The notes: generated by a model from the letters alone, not told the origin. DNA of 64,000 nt from DATAVB01 sp036267955 (GCA_036267955.1 DATAVB010000116.1:1-64000), one strand, 5' to 3'. Positions 43,107 to 52,852 are shown, numbered from the stretch's first letter. Translations and numbers: made by a program.

Positions 43107-44987
43107 ATGAGTACGACCGCGTCCGACCCGGGCACGCAGGCGGAGCCGAACGACAACCGAGACGGCAGCAACGCCGAGCCCGTGCTGGGGTGGCGCGGGG
43201 TCGCCGCCGAGCAGAACGACGAGATCTCCACCGCCGTCGGCGGGTTGCTGCGCGACCGCAGCCGGGCCCTGCTCGGCAGTCTGCTGCGCCCGCACAAGCG
43301 GGCGCTGTGGCTGACCGTCGCGATCATGCTGGTCGATAACTTCGCGTCGATGGCCGGCCCGTTCCTGGTCGCCATCGGGATCGACAAGGGCATCCCGGCG
43401 GTACGGCGCGGCGATTACCTGCCGCTGTCCCTGGCCGCCGGTGGCATGGCGGTCGCCGCGCTCATCGACGCGCTGCTGCGGTTCCAGTTCCTGATGCGGG
43501 CCGGGCGGATCGGGCAGGCGCTGATGCTCGACCTGCGCCGCCGGATCTTCATCCACTTCCAGAAGCTGTCGCTGTCCTTCCACGAGAAGTACACCTCCGG
43601 CCGGGTGATCTCGCGGCTCACCTCCGACATGGAGTCGCTGCAGGAGTTGCTCGACGCCGGCCTGGACGGGCTGGTCACGGCGGTGCTGTCGATCCTGACG
43701 ATCGGCGTCATCCTGCTGGTGCTCGACTGGCCACTGGCCCTGGTGACGATGCTGTCGTTCCCGCTGCTGCTGTGGCTGTCGGCGTGGTTCCGGAAGCACT
43801 CAGCGCTGGCCTATCGCCGGACCAGGGAAGCCATCGCGCTCCTGATCGTGCAATTCGTCGAGTCACTGGGCGGGATCCGCGCGGTGCAGGCGTTCCGGCG
43901 CGAGCCGCGCAATGCCGAGATCTTCGGTGAGCTCAACACCGACTTCCGCGAGGCCAACGCACGCTCGATGAAGCTGATCGCGGTCTTCGTCCCCGGCGTC
44001 AAGCTGCTGGGCAATGTCACGATGGCGGTCGCGCTGGTCTACGGCGGCTACCGGGTGCTCGGCAACCACCTCGAGATCGGCGTACTGACGGCGTTCCTGC
44101 TCTACCTGCGCCGGTTCTTCGACCCGATGCAGGACCTGTCGATGTACTACAACTCCTACCAGTCAGCCACCGCCGCGCTGGAGAAGTTGTCCGGCGTGCT
44201 GGAGGAGCAGCCGAGTCTCGCCGAGCCCGAGCAGCCGACGCCGCTGCCCAGCCCGCACGGCGCGGTCGACTTCACCGGCGTGCAATTCGGATACAACGAG
44301 AAGCTGATCCTGCCGGAGTTGGATCTGCACGTGCCAGCCGGTCAGACGATCGCACTCGTGGGAGCCACGGGGGCCGGCAAGACGACGCTGGCCCGGTTGC
44401 TGGCCCGGTTTTACGATCCCGACCGGGGCCAGATCGCGCTGGACGGCATCGATCTGCGGGACCTGCGCGACGACGACCTGCGGCGGGCGATCGTGATGGT
44501 CACCCAGGAGAGCTTCCTGTTCTCCGGCTCGGTGGCCGACAACATTGCCTTCGGCCGGCCGGACGCGTCGCGGGAGGACATCGTCCGGGCGGCCCGGGCG
44601 ATCGGCGCGCACGAGTTCATCACCGCGCTGCCGGACGGGTACGACACCGACGTACGCAAGCGCGGCGGTCGGCTCTCGGCCGGTCAGCGTCAGCTGGTCT
44701 CGTTCGCCCGGGCCTTCCTGGCCGACCCGGCGGTGCTGATCCTGGACGAGGCGACGTCCTCGCTGGACGTGCCGAGCGAACGGCTGGTGCAGCGGGCGTT
44801 GCGGACGATCCTGGCCGACCGTACGGCGCTGATCATCGCGCACCGGCTGTCCACCGTGGAGATCGCGGACCGGGTGCTGGTGATGGACGCCGGCCGGATC
44901 GTCGAGGACGGCGCACCGGAGCGGCTGATCAGCGGTGCCGGTCGATTCGCCGACCTGCACCAGGCGTGGGCCGACTCGCTCGTCTGA
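43107..44987 (+). CDS. Heterodimeric ABC exporter, catalytic subunit
   Basis: 626 residues, longer at the N-terminus by a hydrophilic 50 residues. Six membrane helices (about 70-350) precede the ATPase. Walker A is GATGAGKTT (about 418), the signature is the altered LSAGQ (about 522) and Walker B is the canonical LILDEATSSLD (about 543). The pairing with the upstream subunit puts its intact Walker motifs against the partner's VSGGQ. The altered LSAGQ faces the degenerate Walker B, so one site is catalytic and the other is not. The ATG has AGTAAGGA upstream. Confidence 0.93.
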   Translation: MSTTASDPGTQAEPNDNRDGSNAEPVLGWRGVAAEQNDEISTAVGGLLRDRSRALLGSLLRPHKRALWLTVAIMLVDNFASMAGPFLVAIGIDKGIPAVRRGDYLPLSLAAGGMAVAALIDALLRFQFLMRAGRIGQALMLDLRRRIFIHFQKLSLSFHEKYTSGRVISRLTSDMESLQELLDAGLDGLVTAVLSILTIGVILLVLDWPLALVTMLSFPLLLWLSAWFRKHSALAYRRTREAIALLIVQFVESLGGIRAVQAFRREPRNAEIFGELNTDFREANARSMKLIAVFVPGVKLLGNVTMAVALVYGGYRVLGNHLEIGVLTAFLLYLRRFFDPMQDLSMYYNSYQSATAALEKLSGVLEEQPSLAEPEQPTPLPSPHGAVDFTGVQFGYNEKLILPELDLHVPAGQTIALVGATGAGKTTLARLLARFYDPDRGQIALDGIDLRDLRDDDLRRAIVMVTQESFLFSGSVADNIAFGRPDASREDIVRAARAIGAHEFITALPDGYDTDVRKRGGRLSAGQRQLVSFARAFLADPAVLILDEATSSLDVPSERLVQRALRTILADRTALIIAHRLSTVEIADRVLVMDAGRIVEDGAPERLISGAGRFADLHQAWADSLV

Positions 44988-45051
44988 CCCATCCCGGCCC
45001 AGCTTCCCGCCAACCCGGGCTGGCACACATTCGCCGGCGCGCCCGCCCGCT

Positions 45052-45094
45052 GGGCAGCGGGGGCAGCGGGGGCAGCGGGGAGCGGGGAGCGGGG
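45052..45094 (+). repeat. G-run tract between convergent genes
   Basis: The plus strand has gggcagc and gggggcagc units followed by three agcgggg units, with six consecutive G-runs of three to five separated by three bases. It lies about 65 bp past the exporter stop and 41 bp before the convergent methyltransferase stop. Quadruplex formation is plausible. Confidence 0.6.
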
Positions 45095-45134
45095 CCACCC
45101 GAGCAGGGGCCAGCCAGCAGCGCGGCGGGCGGGG

Positions 45135-45917
45135 TCAGCGGAGTTGGTAGAAGGCGATCGCGGCCGCGGTCGCGACGTTGAGCGAGTCGACGCCGGCCGG
45201 CATCGGAATCCGTACCCGTACGTCCGCCCCGGCCAACGCCGTCGCCGACAGCCCGGGCCCCTCGGCGCCCACCAGCAGCGCGACCCGGCCGGTCGTGTCG
45301 AGCTCGTCTAACGGCACCGACGGCTCCTGCGGCGTCAACGCGGCAACCCGGAAACCCGCCGTCTGCAAGGCATCCAGGGCATCCCGCAGCGGAATCTCCG
45401 GAATGAACGGCACCCGCAGCACGTGCCCCATCGACACCCGGACGCTACGTCGGTAGAGCGGGTCGGCGCAGCGTTCGGTCAGCAGCACGCCGTCAATCCC
45501 CAATGCGGCGGCGTTACGGAACAGCGCGCCCAGGTTCTCGTGGTCGTTGACCCCCTCCAGAACCACCAGCCGGCGAGATCGACCGAGAAACTCGGCCAGG
45601 TCTGGCACCGGCGCCCGGTCCGCGGTCGCCAGCACTCCCCGGTTCAGGTGAAAGCCCACCACGGTGTCCATTGTGGACGACGACACGACGTATGCCGGCA
45701 CTCCCGGCGGGAGCTCGGCCCGCAACGCCGACACCTTGGCCGCGACTCCCATCAGGGCACGGATCGGGTACGGCGAGTCGAGCAGCCGCTGCACCACCGG
45801 CAGGCCCTCGGCCACCACCAGCCCGCGGCCGCCGGGCCGGTCCGGCCGCCGGTCGGCCAGGGTGAGATCGCGGAAGTCGTCCAATCGCGGGTCGCCGGGA
45901 TCGTCGATAGTCGTCAT
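45135..45917 (-). CDS. TrmH/SpoU-family RNA 2'-O-methyltransferase
   Basis: 260 residues from ATG 45917. An N-terminal substrate-binding domain (about 1-100) is followed by the SPOUT knot: motif 1 NDHENLGALFRNAAALGIDGVLL, motif 2 VALLVGAEGPGLS and motif 3 RVRIPMPAGVDSLNVATAAAIAFYQL, including the conserved Asn and Glu residues. It methylates a ribose in rRNA or tRNA with AdoMet. The target nucleotide is unknown. Its presence near citA, serC and sepH matches the mycobacterial gene neighbourhood I recall. Confidence 0.93.
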   Translation of the reverse strand: MTTIDDPGDPRLDDFRDLTLADRRPDRPGGRGLVVAEGLPVVQRLLDSPYPIRALMGVAAKVSALRAELPPGVPAYVVSSSTMDTVVGFHLNRGVLATADRAPVPDLAEFLGRSRRLVVLEGVNDHENLGALFRNAAALGIDGVLLTERCADPLYRRSVRVSMGHVLRVPFIPEIPLRDALDALQTAGFRVAALTPQEPSVPLDELDTTGRVALLVGAEGPGLSATALAGADVRVRIPMPAGVDSLNVATAAAIAFYQLR

Positions 45918-45981
45918 CTGCCGCCCTGATCGAAGCCCTGATTCGGAGCACTGGTTCGGAGCACTGATCAAAACACGGCCG

Positions 45982-47613
45982 CTAATCGGCCCGCAGTGTG
46001 GTCACGTCGATCTCGCCGGTGACCGCGACATTGTCGGCCAGCCGGCGGTCGTGGGTCACCAGCAGCAAGGTGCCGTCGTACGAAGCAAGAGCGCCTTCCA
46101 GCTGCTCGATCGCCGGCAGGTCGAGATGGTTGGTCGGCTCATCGAGGATCAGGCAGGTCGACCCACGGGCCTGGAACAGCGCCAGCCCGGCCCGGGTCCG
46201 CTCCCCCGGCGACAGCGAGTCCGCCGACCGCAGCACCACGTCCGCGCCGATCCGGAACTTCGCCAGCAACGTACGACTGTCCTCAATGGACAATCCGGAC
46301 TGGCCGCGGAAGACGTCCAGCAACGAATCCCAGCCGCGCAGCGCGATCCGGGTCTGGTCCATTTCGCCGACCACGACGCCAGGGCCCACGTACGAACTGC
46401 CGGACACCAGCGGCAGCCGGCCCAGCAGCGCCTCAATCAGCGTCGACTTCCCGCTGCCGTTGGGGCCGCTGATCCGCAGCCGCTCGCCGGCCGTCACGGT
46501 CAGGTCGATGGGGCCGAGCCGCACCTCACCGCGGGCCACAACCGCCGCACGTAAGGAGAAGGCGACCTCGCTGCCCCGGCCCGCCGAGGCGAGCGTGAGC
46601 CGCAACTCCCAGGGATCGCGCGGCTCCTCGACCGCCTCCAGCCGGTCTATTGCCCGTTCAGTGGTCGCGGCCCGTGCCGCGGTCCGCTGCGACCGCTGCA
46701 CCTCGCGGTAGCGGATGTGCTTGTCCTGCTCGCGGTTGGGATTGGCTGCCCGCTTGGCGCCGGACCGGGCCCATTCCCGTTGCCGGCGGGCGCGTTCGGC
46801 CAGCTCGTCCTTCTTTTCGGCGTACGCCTGGTAGTCCTGCTCGGCGCGGGCCCGCGCCGCCGCACGCTCGTCGAGATAGGCCTGCCAACCGCCGGCGTAC
46901 TCCCGGGTCGTGTGGCTGAACTCGTCGATCTCCAGTATCCGGTCGAGGGTCCGCGCGCAGAACTCCCGGTCGTGTGACACCAGCGCGATCCCGCCCGGGA
47001 AACCGCCGACCAGTTCCTCCAGCGACGCGAGCCCGGCCAGGTCGAGGTCGTTGGTCGGCTCGTCCAGCAGTAGTACGTCGGACCGGACGAGCAGCGCGGT
47101 CGCCAGCCGCAGCCGGGCCGATTCGCCGCCGGAGAGCCGATCGGCGCCGCCGTCGAGCACGTCGGCCGCGAGTCCGAGACTTGCGCACACCGCCTCCGCC
47201 CGTTCCGGCAGATCGGCCCCGCCCAGCGCGAGCCAGGCCTCCAACGCCTCGGCGTACTCGTCGTCGGCGCCGCGACGGGCCTCGGTCAGCGCCTCGGTCG
47301 CGGTCTGCATCCGCTGATCGGCGGCGGCGACGCCGGTCCGGCGGGACAGGTAGTCGACGAGCCGTTCGCCGGGTACCGCGTCGGGTTCCTGCGGGACATG
47401 GACGACGGTGAGCGACTCCGGATGCCGGTGCACGGCGCCGGAATCGGGCGTCAATTCGCCGGCCAACGCGCGCAACAGGGTCGTCTTGCCGACCCCGTTG
47501 GGACCGACGATTCCGACCCGGTCGCCGGGCCCGACGGTGAGGTCGATTCCGTCGAGAACGACGACGGCCCCGCGGGACAGGGTCACCCGGTGGGCGCGCA
47601 ACGATCCGGACAC
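45982..47613 (-). CDS. ABC-F family ATPase
   Basis: 543 residues from GTG 47613; a longer frame upstream is not protein-like. There are two ATPase domains without membrane segments: first Walker A GPNGVGKTT (about 37), signature LSGGESARLR and LLLDEPTNDLD; second Walker A GPNGSGKST (about 388), signature LSPGERTR and LILDEPTNHLD. The charged interdomain linker (about 240-310) is the ribosome-contacting region in this family. Some members protect ribosomes from antibiotics and others regulate translation; the sequence does not decide between them. Confidence 0.92.
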   Translation of the reverse strand: MSGSLRAHRVTLSRGAVVVLDGIDLTVGPGDRVGIVGPNGVGKTTLLRALAGELTPDSGAVHRHPESLTVVHVPQEPDAVPGERLVDYLSRRTGVAAADQRMQTATEALTEARRGADDEYAEALEAWLALGGADLPERAEAVCASLGLAADVLDGGADRLSGGESARLRLATALLVRSDVLLLDEPTNDLDLAGLASLEELVGGFPGGIALVSHDREFCARTLDRILEIDEFSHTTREYAGGWQAYLDERAAARARAEQDYQAYAEKKDELAERARRQREWARSGAKRAANPNREQDKHIRYREVQRSQRTAARAATTERAIDRLEAVEEPRDPWELRLTLASAGRGSEVAFSLRAAVVARGEVRLGPIDLTVTAGERLRISGPNGSGKSTLIEALLGRLPLVSGSSYVGPGVVVGEMDQTRIALRGWDSLLDVFRGQSGLSIEDSRTLLAKFRIGADVVLRSADSLSPGERTRAGLALFQARGSTCLILDEPTNHLDLPAIEQLEGALASYDGTLLLVTHDRRLADNVAVTGEIDVTTLRAD

Positions 47614-47747
47614 GGGTCCAGTCTGCCCGGGGCCGGCGGATCTGAGCCACCTCTTTATCCGGCAAACCACCTGCGGCGGGGTCCTTTCGTTGCATAAACT
47701 CCGGCCGAATCGGGCTGGCCCGATGGCCGAAAGGGGTGCACCGCCTG

Positions 47748-50486
47748 ATGGTGTTACCGACGAGCCTGACGGCCGAACGCCGCCCGCTCGGCCAGCCCAC
47801 TCCGGTCGCGCGGCATCAGCACTCGGGCGACGGCAAGGGCCCGCCGCGCCGGGCATCCGGCGGCGGGACGATTCTGTTGCCGCCGTGGGCCCGCGCCCCG
47901 TGGTTGGGTTTCCGCCAACCCGCCGTGCTACTGGCCGTCATCGGCGCCGCCGCGATCCTCGCCTGCGCCGGATCCTCCGCGGCCCTGTTCCTCTCCTCGT
48001 CCACGTCGAAGGCGCTGCAGAAATTCATCGCCGCACAGTGCGCGGACCAGCCGTTGCCGAGCCTGTCTGTCACCTCGCCCGGGCGCTCCGGGGAGCCGGG
48101 GCCGTACAACGCCGCCCAGTACGCCCGGGTCGATCGCGCCGCCGACGACGCGCTCCGGGCCGCCGGCCTACCCAAACCCGAGCGCCGGCTCATCGCGACC
48201 GCTCAGCCGCAGGGCGGGACCCCGACCACCACCTCGGCGCCGCTGCAGCTGTACTTCGGGGACAACGCCCTCAACTCGGTCCAGAAGCTGAGTTCGGTGC
48301 GCGGCGCCGGAGTCTGGATTTCCGACGATGCCGCCAGGTTGTGGAAGCTGAAACCGGGCGGGACCCTGTCGGTCGGGCCCGGAAACCAGGTCCGCGTCGT
48401 CGGTGTCTACCGCGACCTCAAGTCGCGACCGATCGGGACGTACTGGTGCTCGCAGAGCCAGCTCTATCAGAACGCCGGCATCGGCGCGGACAGCAGAATG
48501 AAGTTGCTGATCTTCACCGCCCCGAGCCAGTTTCTCGCTGTCGAGCACCGCATATCGGACAACCCGACCTTCCAGTGGCTGGTGCCGGCCGCCGACCCGC
48601 ACACGACGGTCAGCAAGACACAACAGCTCGTCGCGGAACAGAACGCGGCCCAGGCAGGGCTGGCCCGGACCGTCCGAGCCGTCGGCGTACCCGACACCCG
48701 CACCAGCGGCGGATCGCAACTGTCCGAGCTGCTGCACCGCACCCACCTGATCCGGCAGGGCCTGACCGGCCCGGTGGTGCCGATCGCGATCGGCGGAAGC
48801 ATCCTGGCGCTGCTGCTGATCGGCGCAGCCGGTAGTTACTGGGCCGACCGTCGGTCCCGCGAGGTCCGGCTGCTCTCCTCCCGCGGCGTCGGACCCGGTG
48901 CCCTGGCCGGCAAGGCCGCGCTGGAATTGGCGGCGCCGGCGGTGATCGGCACGGTGCTCGGTTGGGGCCTCGCGGTACAGCTGATCAAACGGATCGGTCC
49001 GAGCGCCGATCTCGACCACCGGGCGCCGATCACCGCCGGCTACACCGCACTGATCGGATTCTGCTGCGGTCTGGCGCTACTGGCGGTGGTCGCCGGGCTG
49101 CGCGCCCGCAACGCCACCGAACGACCGATCGGCCACCGGCGCGGCTGGGTGGCTATCGTGCCGTGGGAGTTGTTGCTGCTCGCTGCGGCCGGTGTCCTGT
49201 TCCTCAGGCTGCGGGGGGAAGCGGCCGTCACCGAGGTGGACGACGTCGCCCAGGTCAACCTGCTGCTGGTCGCCTTTCCGCTGTTGTTGCTCGCCGGCGG
49301 CGCCGCCCTGGTCGTACGACTCATCGCCTTCGCGCTGCCCGCGGTACGGCGGTGGAGCAGCCGGTGGCCGGTCGCCGGCTACTTCGCGATCCGACGGATC
49401 ACCGGCGCTCCGATCGTCTCGGTGGTCCTGCTCGCGGCGGCCAGCCTACCCATCGCCGTACTCAGCTATTCCGGCGCAATCACCGCGACCTCGCAGCAGA
49501 CAATCGCCAGTAAGTCGTTGATCTACGCCGGCAGCGAGGTCGCACTGTCCTCAGTGGACACACTGCATCGGACACCCGCCACCGACCGGGTCGGCACCAT
49601 CGTGAACCGCTACAGCAACGTCTCCCTCGGCAGCGACGACGCCGAGGTCATCGCGATCGACCCGGCCACCTTCGCGCGATCGGCCTACTGGGACAGTCGA
49701 TTCTCCGCAGAGTCGCTGAATACCATGATGAAATCCCTGTCCCAGCGGCGGTCCGACGGCCGGCTGCCGGCGATCGTCGTCCGCTACACCAATGAGCGCT
49801 CGACCGATCTCCGGATGAACACCACTGGCAGGACGCTCGACATTCTGCCCACGCCGAAAGCATTTCCCGGTACGCGCGATCAGTATTCGGACCTCGTCGT
49901 GGTCGACGCCACCCGGCTCGGGCCGGTCGACCCCATGGTGCAGCACATCGACGAACTGTGGACCAGGGACAGCCAGTCGGCGGCCCGCGCGGCGTTGACT
50001 GCACAGGGTGCCCGGCCGCTCTTCGCCTACACGCCGTCATCGATCGGGCAGGGCAACTACCTCGCGGTCGGCTGGACCTTCGGCTATCTGGAGGCGCTCG
50101 CCGCGCTGGTCGGGCTGATCGCCATCGGTGGTCTGCTGCTGTATCTCGCCACCCGGCAACGATCCCGCACGGCGTCGTACGCGATGGCCCGCCGGATGGG
50201 ACTGTCGGAACGGAGCCATTTCCGTTCCCTCCTGATCGAGTTGGGCCTGCTGCTCGCGGCGGCGTGGTTGGTCGGTGTCGCATTGGCGACGGCGGCGGTT
50301 TTCCTGGTGTATCACCGCATCGACCTCGATCCGACCCGGCGGCCCGGTCCGCTCCTCACCGTCCCGACAAGCGCGCTGATCGGCTCGGCCATCGCGGTCG
50401 TCGTGGTGGCGGGGGTGGCCGCGATGTCGGCCCAACATTCGGCCAACCGGGCCGATATCGGCGAGGTGATGCGCCTTGATGCGTGA
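47748..50486 (+). CDS. FtsX-like ABC exporter permease (large, two-domain)
   Basis: 912 residues from ATG 47748; the GTG at 47736 abuts the AAGGGG site and is too close. A first helix is at about 55-80 and is followed by an extracytoplasmic domain (about 85-340). A helix cluster follows (about 345-500, with SSRGVGPGALAGKAALELAAPAVIG), then a second large extracytoplasmic domain and three C-terminal helices ending in HSANRADIGEVMRL. This is the FtsX/MacB-type layout in one chain. Codon 3 is TTA, rare here and, in Streptomyces, a bldA-type control point. It overlaps the first ATPase gene by eight bases. Confidence 0.88.
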   Translation: MVLPTSLTAERRPLGQPTPVARHQHSGDGKGPPRRASGGGTILLPPWARAPWLGFRQPAVLLAVIGAAAILACAGSSAALFLSSSTSKALQKFIAAQCADQPLPSLSVTSPGRSGEPGPYNAAQYARVDRAADDALRAAGLPKPERRLIATAQPQGGTPTTTSAPLQLYFGDNALNSVQKLSSVRGAGVWISDDAARLWKLKPGGTLSVGPGNQVRVVGVYRDLKSRPIGTYWCSQSQLYQNAGIGADSRMKLLIFTAPSQFLAVEHRISDNPTFQWLVPAADPHTTVSKTQQLVAEQNAAQAGLARTVRAVGVPDTRTSGGSQLSELLHRTHLIRQGLTGPVVPIAIGGSILALLLIGAAGSYWADRRSREVRLLSSRGVGPGALAGKAALELAAPAVIGTVLGWGLAVQLIKRIGPSADLDHRAPITAGYTALIGFCCGLALLAVVAGLRARNATERPIGHRRGWVAIVPWELLLLAAAGVLFLRLRGEAAVTEVDDVAQVNLLLVAFPLLLLAGGAALVVRLIAFALPAVRRWSSRWPVAGYFAIRRITGAPIVSVVLLAAASLPIAVLSYSGAITATSQQTIASKSLIYAGSEVALSSVDTLHRTPATDRVGTIVNRYSNVSLGSDDAEVIAIDPATFARSAYWDSRFSAESLNTMMKSLSQRRSDGRLPAIVVRYTNERSTDLRMNTTGRTLDILPTPKAFPGTRDQYSDLVVVDATRLGPVDPMVQHIDELWTRDSQSAARAALTAQGARPLFAYTPSSIGQGNYLAVGWTFGYLEALAALVGLIAIGGLLLYLATRQRSRTASYAMARRMGLSERSHFRSLLIELGLLLAAAWLVGVALATAAVFLVYHRIDLDPTRRPGPLLTVPTSALIGSAIAVVVVAGVAAMSAQHSANRADIGEVMRLDA

Positions 50487-51180
50487 CGCGACCGTTGCCG
50501 ACCGGTCTATCGCCGTGGCCTGCCGCGGCATCGGCCGGATCTACCGCACCGCTGACGAGGAGGTGCAGGCCCTACGGGACGTCGACAAGGATTTCCCGGC
50601 CGGCCGGGTGACCGCGATCGTCGGTCCGTCCGGGTCCGGCAAGTCCTCGCTGCTGCGGATCCTGTCCTGTGTAGATCAGCCTGACACCGGCACCATCCAC
50701 GTCGGACAGACGAATGTCGGCGAGCTGGGTCGGCGAGCCCGCCGGGCCGTCCGCCGGCTGGAGGTGGCATACATCTTCCAGGACCCGATCGACAATCTCG
50801 TCGAATACCTGACCTCGATCGAGCAACTGCAACTCGCCGGGCGACTGCGTGGGGTCCGGCCGGACATCGCGGAATTGACCGCAGTGCTGGAGATCCTGCA
50901 CCTGGACCACCGCGCGGACCATCGACCGGCGCAGCTGTCCGGCGGCGAGCAGCAACGGCTCGCGGTGGCCTGTGCCGTAGTCGGCCGGCCGGCGGTGGTG
51001 GTCGCCGACGAACCGACCGCGGAGCTGGACACCCGCTCCTCGGAGCGGGTGCTGGAGGCGTTTCGCGACCTCTCCGCGGAAGGCGTGTGCTTCATCGTCT
51101 CCTCCCACGACCCGCAGGTCATGGCGGCGGCCGATCACCTGCTGCGCCTGGACCACGGAAGGGTGACCGAAACATGGTGA
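50479..51180 (+). CDS. MacB/LolD-type ABC exporter ATPase, first of two
   Basis: A 233-residue ATPase. Walker A GPSGSGKSS (near 44), Q-loop FQDP, signature LSGGEQQRLAVACA (near 155) and Walker B VVVADEPTAELD are canonical for the LolD/MacB group. The ATG overlaps the permease stop by eight bases and the gene overlaps the second ATPase gene by seven. It energises the FtsX-like permease for lipoprotein, peptide or lipid handling at the membrane; the cargo is unknown. Confidence 0.92.
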   Translation: MRDATVADRSIAVACRGIGRIYRTADEEVQALRDVDKDFPAGRVTAIVGPSGSGKSSLLRILSCVDQPDTGTIHVGQTNVGELGRRARRAVRRLEVAYIFQDPIDNLVEYLTSIEQLQLAGRLRGVRPDIAELTAVLEILHLDHRADHRPAQLSGGEQQRLAVACAVVGRPAVVVADEPTAELDTRSSERVLEAFRDLSAEGVCFIVSSHDPQVMAAADHLLRLDHGRVTETW

Positions 51181-51857
51181 CTGGCGCGCTGCTGACCCTG
51201 ACCAACGGCGTCAAGACCTACCGGCGCGGCGCGGAGGCGGTCCACGCCCTGCGCGCGGTTTCGGTGGCGCTGCACCCCGGGGAGGTGGTCGGCCTCGCCG
51301 GGCCGTCCGGCTCGGGCAAGTCGACCCTGCTCAACACCCTCTGCGGCTGGGAAACGCCGGACGAGGGGACGCTGGATTTCGGCGGCGGGCTCACCGGCGC
51401 CGATCCGGCGGCCCTGGCCTGGTCCCGGCTCGCGCTCGTGCCGCAGACGCTCGGACTCCTGGAGGATCTCAGCATCGAGGAAAACATCACCATGCCGGCC
51501 CGCATTGCCGGAAATATAGGCGAGAAACGCCGGCAGGCGCAGGAACTCATGGAGCTTTTCCGGATCGACCAGCTGGCACGCCGGCGGCCGCATCAGGTGT
51601 CGCTCGGCGAACAGCAGCGCTGTTGTGTCGCGCGGGCGCTCGTCCTGTCTCCGGACATCGTCCTGGCCGACGAGCCGACCGCGCACCAGGACTCCGACTT
51701 CACCGACATCCTATTTGATAGAATGCGGCAACTTGCCCGCGCGGGTTCGACATTTCTCGTCGCGACACATAATCCCGACACTTGGCACCATTGCGACCGC
51801 GTACTGTCCATGAGCGACGGTGAACTCCGCCCTGGAGCCCCAGAAGTAATTCGCTAA
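51174..51857 (+). CDS. MacB/LolD-type ABC exporter ATPase, second, with variant signature
   Basis: 227 residues from ATG 51174, overlapping the preceding stop. Walker A GPSGSGKST is intact and the H-loop VATHNPDTW is present. The signature reads VSLGEQQRCCVARAL rather than LSGGQ, and the D-loop after Walker B is ADEPTAHQD instead of the usual SALD-type. Two ATPases for one large permease would form an asymmetric motor, perhaps with one specialised site. The alternative GTG at 51177 is possible. Confidence 0.9.
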   Translation: MVTGALLTLTNGVKTYRRGAEAVHALRAVSVALHPGEVVGLAGPSGSGKSTLLNTLCGWETPDEGTLDFGGGLTGADPAALAWSRLALVPQTLGLLEDLSIEENITMPARIAGNIGEKRRQAQELMELFRIDQLARRRPHQVSLGEQQRCCVARALVLSPDIVLADEPTAHQDSDFTDILFDRMRQLARAGSTFLVATHNPDTWHHCDRVLSMSDGELRPGAPEVIR

Positions 51858-51892
51858 TTGCATCGTCCGGGTCGTAATGAAAAGCTATACAC

Positions 51893-52852
51893 ATGGAATA
51901 CACCCACCTGGGCCGTACCGGCCTCTCCGTCAGCCGCCTGTGCCTGGGCACGATGAACTTCGGCCCGCACACCTCCGAGGCGGACTCGCACGCGATCATG
52001 GATCGCGGCCACGATCTCGGCATCAACTTCTACGACACCGCCAACCGATACGGCGGCGGCGACACCGAGAAGATCATCGGCACCTGGTTCGCCCAGGGCG
52101 ACGGCCGCCGCGAGCGGACCGTCCTGGCCACAAAACTTTTCGGTGCCACCGGTGACTGGCCGAACGAGGGCAGGCTGTCCGCGCTGAACATCCGGCGCGC
52201 CTGCGACGCCTCGCTGCAGCGCCTGCAGACCGACTACATCGACCTCTACCAGATGCACCACGTCGACCGCGATACGCCGTGGGAAGAGATCTGGCAGGCG
52301 ATGGAGATCCTGACCCAGCAGGGCAAGATCCTCTACGTCGGCTCGTCCAACTTCGCCGGCTGGCACATCGCCAAGGCCAACGAGGCCGCCGCCAAGCGCA
52401 ATTACCTCGGCCTGGTCAGCGAGCAGTCGATCTACAACCTCTTCACCCGCGAGGTCGAGCTCGAGGTGCTGCCCGCGGCCCTGGAGTACGGTCTGGGCGT
52501 CATTCCGTGGAGCCCACTGCACGGCGGGCTGCTCGGTGGCGTGCTGGCCAAGGAGAAGGAGGGCGTGCGCCGCCGCGAGGGTCGTTCGAAGGAGACCCTG
52601 AAGAAGAACCGCAAGAAGATCAAGGCGTACGAGGACCTCTGCGAGACCCTCGGCGAGCAGCCGGCCAACGTCGCGCTGTCCTGGCTGCTGCACCAGCCGG
52701 CCGTCACCGCGCCGATCATCGGGCCGCGCACCATCGAGCAGCTCGACGGCGCCGAGCGCGCGGTGAAGCTCGCACTGGATGACGAGACGCTGGACGCGCT
52801 GGACGAGATCTTCCCGGGCTACAAGACCGCCCCGGAGCACTACGCCTGGTAG
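51893..52852 (+). CDS. Aldo/keto reductase
   Basis: 319 residues. The catalytic tetrad is readable: Asp48 and Tyr53 in FYDTANRYGGG, Lys81 in LATKLFG, and His122 or His123 in YQMHHVD. It reduces aldehydes or ketones with NADPH. The C-terminal SWLLHQPAVTAPIIGPRTIEQL is the conserved cofactor-binding stretch. The closest general type is the YakC/AKR11-13-like group. It stands alone, 35 bp after the ATPase gene, and is followed by a family B palindrome. Confidence 0.92.
   Translation: MEYTHLGRTGLSVSRLCLGTMNFGPHTSEADSHAIMDRGHDLGINFYDTANRYGGGDTEKIIGTWFAQGDGRRERTVLATKLFGATGDWPNEGRLSALNIRRACDASLQRLQTDYIDLYQMHHVDRDTPWEEIWQAMEILTQQGKILYVGSSNFAGWHIAKANEAAAKRNYLGLVSEQSIYNLFTREVELEVLPAALEYGLGVIPWSPLHGGLLGGVLAKEKEGVRRREGRSKETLKKNRKKIKAYEDLCETLGEQPANVALSWLLHQPAVTAPIIGPRTIEQLDGAERAVKLALDDETLDALDEIFPGYKTAPEHYAW

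Noticed and set aside
41315..43393. Leftward open frame of 692 residues
   Set aside because: Antisense to the ABC exporter gene; no domains, His/Asp/Gln-rich.
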